A stretch of DNA of 64,000 nucleotides, taken from positions 32,892,750 to 32,956,749 of the forward strand of contig OY855905.1 of assembly GCA_963693305.1 (NCBI GenBank). Direction: 5' to 3'. Of this stretch, positions 55,660 to 64,000 are shown in pieces. The notes below the pieces were generated by a model. The model was not told where the DNA came from and made no database searches. It saw nothing but the letters and a program-made list of their open reading frames with translations. How positions within the stretch are numbered: the stretch's first letter is position 1; the number at the start of each line of letters is the position of its first letter. This DNA comes from Meandrina meandrites. Its lineage: Eukaryota; Cnidaria; Anthozoa; Scleractinia; Meandrinidae. The position numbers and the translations under genes are program-made.

Positions 55660-58600
55660 ATGTTGAACGGTTTTGCGAAGCACAGACCGCTCAGCACAAT
55701 CGAGTATGAACAACAGTTAGATTACTTGTGCCAGTGGATGGAAAAATGGAGCAATCAAGTGGTAAGATAAGTTTAATCTGCGAGATACGTCGACCTTTCG
55801 GCGGTAACTGAGCCACGCGATTTATTCATGCATGCAGGCATACAGAGAATGAGTGTCTGTTTACAATTTAAATTATGCTTTCATTGACTTTTACGTTTGC
55901 GTTAATACTTATGTTTAAGCGGCTTTTCTCGTCTGCAGAGTGTTCTTCAACATTTTAATTTGAATTTTGCACCATTAAAATTGAAAGTTGATTCTTCGTA
56001 ACCACTCTTTTCTGTAGAAAGGAAAGGTTGTTAAGGATATTGGATTTGGTTTGTTGTGTTGATGTGTTAAAATTTGTGTTACCGGTGCCATCTGAAAGAC
56101 AATTTTTCAGCTCAAACGTTACGCGTAAAAGCGCAGGTGTTTAGCGATCTTAGTGTTTCCACACTGAAAAGCTGGTAGACGCAATGATAGCCGGAACATT
56201 TCGAACGTTTGTGCTAATTTCTTGACTGGCTTTTCTAGATCCCCCGGCGTGTAATTTTAATTCCTAATTGAATAATGTATTTACCATTTTAATAATTAAA
56301 ATTCTCTCAAAATGGATTCTGCTCCTTAAATTGGCAGCGTTTTTCCAAATTTATTCAGCCTTCAATATTTTCCTGCAGGAGAATGTACTTGAACCTTTAC
56401 AAATGGTAAATTTTCCCTCAAGACAAAATAAAACCAGATGAAAAATCATTACATAATGAATATGTTCCGTAGCCTTTCTCAAAAACAAGGATTATATTAC
56501 ACACAATAGAACAATAGTATTTTTATTCCTTGTTTTCAGACAGGACCATCTTTATCCTTTAAAGTTCACTCCATTTTTATAAATTTCCTTAATAACAAGT
56601 ACACATGTCAAACAGTTTACTGCATGTATATGTATTTATCAGATGAAGGTTGGGGGAAGGTTTCAAAAAGATTTGAATCTTAAGGGACTGGTTGTGCTTT
56701 AAAGAAGCACCTCTCAGAGGACAATATATCGACTTGAAAACATCTCCCCTTTATTGCAAGCTGAATGAACGTTTCACAACAGAATGCCCACCAGAGCTCT
56801 GGTCCCAGTTGTTCAAAGGGTGGATAACACCATCCACTGGATAAATTGTTATCCGGTGGATAGCGAGATTTGTTTTGTTGATACTAAATCCACTGGATAG
56901 CAATTTTTCCAGGGGACAACGTTATACATCTTTTGAACAACTGGGCCCAGGTGAATGCCAGGTGTTATTATGTTTTCACCCATGGGGATACATAACCCAT
57001 GTCGTAGTACTGTGTAGGGGTACTGCTGAGGCTTGCAAACCCTGACCCTGTGTAGGACAGAAGTTCAGGTGGAATAAAGTATACTGAAAGTCATACAAAC
57101 AACACTGTATAGACCTTTATATACTGATGACCTGCTAAAGACTGTAAATGTCTCTAATCTTGGATTGCCAGCAATCATGCATGTTAGCACAAAGACCCCA
57201 GCAGCCAGGGCTCTGGAACTCAGAGCATTTAAGACCATTCAGATAACTGTAACTTATTGCACCAAACTTTGACCTTATTCTGATCAATTAACCTGTTTTG
57301 TTTTGTTTTAGAGGCGCAATGTGATTGATCTTCTTCTCCCACGTTGTGATCAAGAACAAATCACTTTCCTGTGGACGGTGAGTTTTAATTACAGTACCAG
57401 GGTACTTCTGTCCATGTATATCATAAGTGACAGAATGTCAGAATGTGCAATGCAGTAGGGGGGGGGGGGGGGGGGGGGGTCCTTGGAAGTTTTGGCGTAG
57501 CTAGGCGTGAGTGCCATTGAGTTCTTTTAATCTTAGCCTTACCACTTTAGATCAAAATATGTAGCCTTAACAGTTTTGTCCAGTGATCTTGTATGATCTA
57601 TCTCACATCAGAACCCCAGGAACCCTCTTCTTGTCTTTTGTTTTAACACAAGCAATAAGACAGAAATGCTTTTGGGGGAATGCTTTGCACTTTGTGGGGA
57701 TGAAGTGCGCATGCTCCTCTTGTCACAGTTTTGTCCCCATAGACTCAACATTTTTTGACAGCCAACTCCCTCCAGTCTGTACTCCTTGGATCTAGGTAAG
57801 GAGAGGCCCAACTCCCTCCAATTTTAAGAGAGGAGGCCCAACTCCTTCCTCTCCATCTGACGTGTGCCTCCGCCTGGGTTGTAGGTTTTGCTAGCTTGAC
57901 ACTCAGGAGTACATGGGGCTGACATATTTTTGTGAAGCATACACTAAGTTGTTGTTGTTGTTTTTTTTTTATAGCTATGCATTAATTATCCCCTTTGGGC
58001 CCTGATGCTGATAAGCATCTCATTTCTCTCAACCCTGGTGAACTGTTAACAGTCATTAAGATAACTACTCCCAACCTTGTCATAAGAATTATATGGTGCC
58101 AAGTAAGGAGAATTTGCTTGTTGACATTTGGAGCTCAAAGAATTCATTTTCTAATTGATTCAAAACATGAGGAAGTTGATCAATAATGAAAGATCATTAT
58201 GCACTGACACCTCATATTTAAGCAACAACTTTGTTGGACCGTGCAATTTTGTCCTTCTAAGGTACAACAATGTAGTAGTTCCCTATACCTGCCAACTTTT
58301 TCAACTAGGCGTGAGAAATTGGCTCGTAAGCGTGAGTTGGCGTGAGTTCGAATTTTTCAACTCACAGGCGTGAGACTCACGCCTAAGGCGTGAGAGTTGG
58401 TAGGTATAGTTCCCTATGATGTTTGGCTTTGGCTTCTCACCAACAATAACTGTTTTCTCATCAATTACTACTTCCTGTTAGCACGATATCACATATGGCT
58501 TGCTAAATCGAAAGAAAATTCCCCTAACCTTATACATTTCGTATGTCTATTAAAATCACAATATGAAATAGAAACAACAAAGGGAGACACAAGGAAATGG

Positions 58601-61600
58601 AAACCTCTTGCAGGATATATAATTGTTTGATTAAATATCCTTTCTCCAGCTTTATTTGTCCCTTTTTAATTGTCCTCATCTCCTGACAGGACCATAGCTA
58701 AATTCATCTACAGTATTTCACATGCCTTTGCTTCTTATTTCACTTCAACAATATAAAAAGTATATAGCCGTATGTGTTATTGATTTCTACTCCTTCTCCT
58801 TTCTTTGCCCTTACTTGTAACTCTAAGTGGATTGCTAGTTGTACTTAAGTGTTAATTTTGTAACCAGATCTATTTCATGTATGTAGCGTAAGTAGACCCT
58901 AGCGTTATAAGTAGTGTAATTAGTGTACAGTTTGTAATCGTAAGTAGTGTAATTAGTGTACAGTTTGTAATCGTAAGTAGTGTAATTAGTGTACAGTTTG
59001 TAATCGTAAGTAGTGTAATTAGTGTACAGTTTGTAATAGTCAGTAGTGTAATTGGTGTACAGTTTGTAACCGTAATTTTGTAAGTACTGCTTTTCTTTGA
59101 GTGCATTACAATTGAAAAAAAAAACAAAAAACAATAACTGTTTGTCCCCTTGACCACTCGCTCTTTCAGCCCCCTCACTGTCAGTACCAAAAGTGAAAAG
59201 TAAGGTAACGCATCTTTGTCAATTCTGAGGAGGCTGAGATTGCAACTGGTTATTGACTGTTTCCTCATTAAAATGGCAAAACATACTATATCTTTTAAAT
59301 TGACAGGCAAATTAGTTGCTGACTAATAGAATTAATTTTGTATGATGTTTGTAATGCAATTAAATGTTTTATTTACTTTTTCATAAAGGTGGTTGAACCA
59401 ACATTGCACAGAGACTTTATGTACAGTTCACTGAATGCATTTCCAAGGAGCTCATTCAGTCCTGTGTCAACACCACTGTGCAGAGAAGTTCATAAAAAAC
59501 TTGGAAAGCCACGATACAGAGTGAGATATTATTTTTGCAAAATTAAGATTAGATGTATCATACAGACAGTGGAGAGCGCAAATAACTCAAATCAACCTTT
59601 TGAGAGTGCCTTATTGCCAGTCCGATATTTTCTAAGTATTGGCCCGGGTAAAGTTTCTACAGCTCAGCTGTTTCAATCAAAGTTGTGTAATAAAACAATA
59701 TTATTATTTACAAGGCTAAAAAGTTATAAAATTTTTAAAAGAAACCGAACGTTTTCGACTTGTTGTCATCATCAGGTCGAAAACGTTCGGTTTCTTTTTA
59801 AAATTTTATAACTTTTTAGCCTTGTAAATAATAATTTTACCTTCTTAGCGAATATTATGACAACAAAACAATATTGATAGAGAATCATCCCTTAGTCATT
59901 TTTGTATGGATCTCACTGGGCTCACAATCCCAGTACAGTCTTTGGGCTTGGCAAACAATATAGTTTTACAAAAGTTGTGGGCTAGCCATGGGTACTGCTT
60001 ACATTATTTTGTTTGCTGATGGTCAGACGAAAGGTGGTTTTTGGTTTTCAAAGCTATTTTCACTTTCATGTTGAAGCACTTGTAGTGCCTTGTTTGCCCC
60101 AGGGGTTCTAAGTGCCAGTGCATCTATTTGTCGCAGTTATTATTATTTATTATTTATTTATTTATTATTTATTTATTTAGAGTCCTGAATTAAATAATAA
60201 ATAAACACTAGAAAAAATCAACACATCATAATAATGCTACCACAATATTATTAAATAAGACACACAACAGATAAAAGGGACAGAGTTCACTTGCACTTGA
60301 AGAATCGTTTCGCAAGTGACTTAAACTTGTTAAAGTCAGACACAGATCTTATTTCCAGAGGTAGCGAGTTATAAGGCAAGCATGCGCACCATTGATCATA
60401 AAACTGCCCTGGTATTTAGTAGTTTTAGCTAGGGGTGGTCGCAACAGGTCACGTTGTCTGGCTTGATAGGCGTGGATTTGGCGGGTATGTTTAAATTCAA
60501 TCAGTAAGTAGATAGGTGCCAGTCCGTTGATAAATTTAAAAACAAGAACAGATTTAAGGAAGTTACCGGCAATGTGCTAGCAGATGGAGCCAGCCAAACA
60601 CTGCTCCACCCTCAGTGCTATCCTTACAAAAAAAATAATGCACCTGGATCTGGTGAGTCACTGCTTTTTTCAGTAGACAGTTTGAATACAATTATTTTTT
60701 TGTGAATTTACTGCTAGTTAAATAAAGCTTATACGACTTACAGTTTTGTACATTAATATTTTTTACACACTTTTGGTTCTCCAAAAAGTTGCTCTTATTA
60801 CCTGGTCTTTATTTCCCTGGTTCTATACGTTTTCTCTTTACTATTTTCTTACTTTATTCTCACAACAAATTTTGTTGGTGAAATAATGAAATAATCAGAT
60901 AGTAAACAGGTTTTGTCAGATATTTGTTTAACAGATTTCCGGCTTCTCGGCTCATCCTCGGTGTAAGAACCTGTGAAACCCACCGGTGACGTAAAACAAA
61001 GAACGAACAACACAACAAAGAGGTGGCACAACAAAGAAGGAAAACAATAGCTCCAAAATAAAGAAAAATATCACAGGTTGTTACACCGAGGTAAACCCGG
61101 CTTCTCAGCGCTATTATTTAACCTTACCTTGCTGTTATTGCATGTCAGGCCTGGAAACTTCATAGGGTAGAGAGTGCCATCCTACATGATGAGGTGAGAT
61201 AGTACAATTTTAGATTAATGACACTAAAAGCAGGTTTTCAACAAAAGCGCTAACCTTCCACTTTAAAAAAGCGAGGGACGATTCAAAATATTCCGGAGCT
61301 TTCGTCAGCACACTTGTCAGGGGTCAGGCCACCGCCACCGCGCACGTGCTCACTATTAATGTACCTTGTTTATGATAATCTGAAGTGTCCCGTTAAATTT
61401 ACACTGGAGTGCATGAGTGAAGACATTTTTCCGTACCAAGTTTTTTTAGCTTGTGTTTAATTATTGTACAGTTTCGGCTGCACTAAACAAAAAAAAGTAA
61501 CTCATTTAACTCCAAAAGTCACCTACACCCAGTGCGATTTTTCTCATCTTTTGGTTAACTGAAAAGAGTATCTGCCCAAAGCTCGGATTGAATAACCGAG

Positions 61601-63811
61601 AAATAACAAGTTTTGTCTTGACGTTTAATTGAACAGGAGGAAGTAAAGGCTTGGACATCTGCTGCTGTGTTGCCAATAGTTAAGTCTCCTTCCCGTGCGT
61701 CAGCATCCAGACAAACGAAAAGAACACCGTAAGTACTTTGGTTATAAACCCTGACATTGGTGATTAGCTCAAAAAAGTCATGTATTATTATCTGTATTAT
61801 CAAGGTAACATCAAATCAGTGATGCACAAGGGGTCACAAGGCTTTTGAATAACAGTAAGAGTTAAACGCTGACAAGGGACTGGTTGTTCCAGGATAAGGA
61901 TCAATTTCTAATTCAGTTTTATAAGTCAGTTAATGTTAATCACTTTCCCACTGGAGACGATTATAATCATATCTTTCATATTTATTTTATTCCCTAGCAT
62001 TTTCAACGTTTACCAAACTATAACTTACAATACAAATGAAAACGATTTTTCACAAAACGTTAAGAGAATTGATAGGAATTCATATTGCTTGCATGGTTTA
62101 TGAAATGGTTAAATGGAATTTTAGTTTGAATGGACTTCGACTATCGAGCATTGAGGTAGACTTAATTGCGGAAATAGGGCAGCTTTAAGCTTCAACCTAC
62201 CTGGATCTTAATTTTACCTACAATTTTGGCCCTTGGGCATACAGTATACAACTTTTGCAATTTTGCCTCAACGTTTGGTTGCTTTTTCTTTCTTCCTTTT
62301 TGCTAAATAGTTCTCCTGAGAGGGTAGAATCCAGAGGCTCATGGAAATCGCAAACCACTTACTTTGGTGTAAAGTTACCTGGGATATCAAGTATCGGTGG
62401 TCCAAAGAGGTCTCTGGCGAGGTTTGCAGGAAGTCGCTCCGCCCCACCTGGTGGGGCTACGAAAACCTCTTCCCAGCATGCTGTGAGACGCCACATGCAG
62501 AATGAATACAAGAAAGACGTGCTCAACACTTCCATGATGAATGGCGGAAAACCTGAGGACGTGACGTCATGGTACGTGAATTAAAAATACATATCTCATT
62601 TGTATTTCATGGACTTAACTGAGTTGTTCCTTCTTATTTTTTCACAGGCAAAGGTTGTACAAGTCTAAGTCATGCCCCAATGTGTCTTACACGAAGTCAG
62701 TGTACGGTCAACGGAGACATGTACATGTAAGTAAGAGGCAAAGTGGGCAAATTTTATTTCAAAAAGTACCATATCCTCGTTTAAATATCTTCTCTTTTTT
62801 TTTCATCTCAGCACCGTACTAAAACTGAGCAGTGTCCCAGCTCGTCGTGGTGTTTGGATTCATTGCCAGAGAATGCTCAGTGTCTTGTTCAGTGGTTTGA
62901 ACAGCAGTGGAGTGGTAAGAACCTTTCAAGTAGCGAGCAATTTATGAGTGATCAGTTAGGACGATTGGTTACAGAGTTTGTTGGCCACGTCATTCTATTC
63001 TGGATGATCCTGAAACCCCGCACTATTGAGTCTTACAAAATAAGCGAGGCAGTGAGGCATAACTAAGAGCGCCATTCTGGCACACAAAAAACGAACAATT
63101 TGTATTGGAATTTCTCGCAAAAAAGGCGTCAAACAAAATATATAAGCAACCCTGAAAATTATAACGTATAATTTTTTTCAGTTTTTGAAGGCACATCAAT
63201 TTTACTGTTTTTAAACATTCTATTTCCCTAGGTTGGCAAAAGAACGAGTTTCTTCAGCTGTTCTTGAGAGTCCTTGCTCCAAGCGAACTGTACTTTCTTT
63301 CTGGACTTCTTGCTGTAAGTGACATAACTTAGTTACCAAAGAGAGTCTAACTCGCATTGTTTACCGTCCTCCGTCTCTCCTGTATTTAAAAGCCCTTTTG
63401 TTTTTTTTTTCAGGTTAAACAGTACCGAGATTTTATTGCCATGCTCCCAGAGCAGCTAGCTATTCGTATTTTTTCATTTCTTGTTCCCAAGGAACTCCTT
63501 GTTGTTTGTCAGGTGAGCAAATAGTTAACGTCGTTGCTGCATGTAAACTGTTTGTTGTTAGTTGCCACTTCTTGAAGACCTCCACTAGAACAGTAAATAC
63601 CTGTGAGGAATGTGATGTAACGCGGTACCCATGGCCTGCGCATATGATTCTTCTCGTTCCATGTTATTTTTTGCGGAGCAGGAGCGCATCTTTTTATTTT
63701 TTGCGTTCTAAGTAAACCCGATAAATTTTTGTTTATAGGTCAGTAAAACGTGGCGCCGCCTTGCATCAAAAGATGAGCTTTGGAAAGCAAAATGCCAGGA
63801 AACGTATGTTG
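55660..63811 (+). CDS. F-box protein with duplicated N-terminal module, 5' part (continues past the window)
   Basis: Ten exons: 55660-55761, 57312-57377, 59389-59520, 61149-61193, 62321-62571, 62648-62726, 62812-62914, 63232-63314, 63414-63512, 63739-63811. They give about 344 residues. The F-box spans about residues 293-340 (AMLPEQLAIRIFSFLVPKEL, then VSKTWRRLASKDELWKAKC) and would dock SKP1 of an SCF ubiquitin ligase. Upstream, two related segments share a W..KW/W..QW start and an RDF end (about 20-75 and 245-295). Architecture recalls FBXW10-type proteins, which would put WD40 repeats downstream; that part is outside the window. The acceptor of exon 5 is ambiguous (62311 or 62321). Introns contain the repeats at 58284, 58908 and 59703. 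Confidence 0.85.
58284..58408. mobile_element. 125-bp MITE
   Basis: It begins TATACCTGCCAACTTTTTCA and ends AGTTGGTAGGTATA, with GTTCCC on both sides (58278-58283, 58409-58414). The interior is repeated GGCGTGAG. In an intron of the F-box gene. Confidence 0.65.
58908..59073. repeat. 33-bp minisatellite, about five copies
   Basis: The unit includes AAGTAGTGTAATTAGTGTAC and is 33 bp long. The first copies are nearly identical and the last two diverged. The 33-bp period makes open frames on the minus strand with repeating TNYTTY-like peptides, which are not genes. Confidence 0.85.
59703..59864. mobile_element. Long-hairpin element with 11-bp flanking direct repeats
   Basis: Arms of about 57 bp (ACAAGGCTAAAAAGTTATAA to CCGAACGTTTTCGACT, and the near-perfect complement) surround a TTGTCATCATC loop. 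AAAACAATATT occurs at 59692-59702 and 59865-59875. The direct repeats suggest insertion of the hairpin plus about 30 bp of tail. Confidence 0.65.
60127..60215. repeat. TTATT-type AT-rich repeat
   Basis: Alternating TTATT and TTTA tandem words, followed by their complement (AATAATAAATAAAC), inside intron 3 of the F-box gene. Confidence 0.6.
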
Positions 63812-63889
63812 GTGAGTTTCAAAGGACAATCGAAGTGTATTTTTGTTTTCTAAGTGAGAGAACATAATCGTTGAATGTTGTCCTTGAGT

Positions 63890-64000
63890 AGCATTTTAAA
63901 TGAAAATAGAAAAAGTTCAATTGAGGCCTTACACTACCGTAAAATGATATTAAAATCGTTTAAAATCCAAGCTTTCGTTGATCTACGGCATCATCATACG
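63890..64000. repeat. Dispersed repeat shared with FU gene 1 introns
   Basis: AAAATCCAAGCTTTCG followed by GATCTACGGCATCATCATAC matches sequence in FU gene 1 introns near 3248-3290 and 3848-3890, including the preceding AAGTTCAATTGAGGCCT. A transposable-element family end about 60 kb apart; it runs off the window. Confidence 0.55.

Noticed and set aside
5710..57480. Long homopolymer C or G runs (near 5720, 7435, 12255, 16025, 29627, 32541, 37577, 57458) as possible G-quadruplex regulators
   Set aside because: Several sit at or within MITE-like or dispersed repeats, and the run lengths look like slippage; no positional link to promoters was seen.
58835..59310. Two overlapping minus-strand frames with repeated TNYTTY and LITLL peptides
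   Set aside because: They are the 33-bp minisatellite read in frame; the repeat period of three multiples prevents stops.

Overview
This 64 kb window is eukaryotic nuclear DNA: genes are split by GT-AG introns (two are GC-AG), intergenic spaces are AT-rich, and the sequence is full of short inverted-repeat transposons and homopolymer C/G runs. Secreted furin-like (FU) cysteine-repeat proteins, microsomal cytochromes P450 and an F-box gene point to a basal metazoan, most likely an anthozoan cnidarian such as a reef coral. That assignment is inference from gene style and repeat content, not from a diagnostic sequence.

Layout. 1950-8429 (+) holds the 3' part of a multi-exon gene of repeated FU exons ending in a Thr/Glu/Pro-rich tail. 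10554-14129 (+) and 16989-19624 (+) are two complete paralogous genes, 275 and 290 aa, each with a signal-peptide exon, FU exons all bounded by phase-1 introns, and a basic C-terminus. The three form a tandem cluster of probable secreted or matrix proteins. 19.6-31.5 kb is gene-poor, with small predicted membrane proteins at 22747-22962 (-), 23442-23816 (+) and 26778-29330 (+, two exons). 31597-40473 (-) and 40898-45936 (+) are two complete, divergently transcribed P450 paralogs of 499 and 497 aa with ATGs about 425 bp apart. 45.9-55.6 kb has three more small membrane-protein candidates (48124-48321 -, 51416-51757 -, 52317-52559 +) and an intronless 254-aa charged, probably coiled-coil protein (53112-53876 -). 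55660 to about 63811 (+) is the 5' part of an F-box gene that runs off the window.

Repeats explain much of the rest. At least six insertions carry inverted termini and 9-bp target duplications (Mutator-like), including hairpins of only 56-74 bp. Others are 8-bp hAT-like, TA- or TTAA-flanked, plus tRNA-derived SINE pieces and a 33-bp minisatellite. Several sit inside the P450 introns.

Exon structures were joined by hand from splice consensus and reading phase. The two P450s and FU genes 2 and 3 close exactly in frame from ATG to stop; the 5' end of FU gene 1 and the exon 4/5 junction of the F-box gene are uncertain. I saw no rRNA genes, intact tRNA genes, CRISPR arrays or viral genes.
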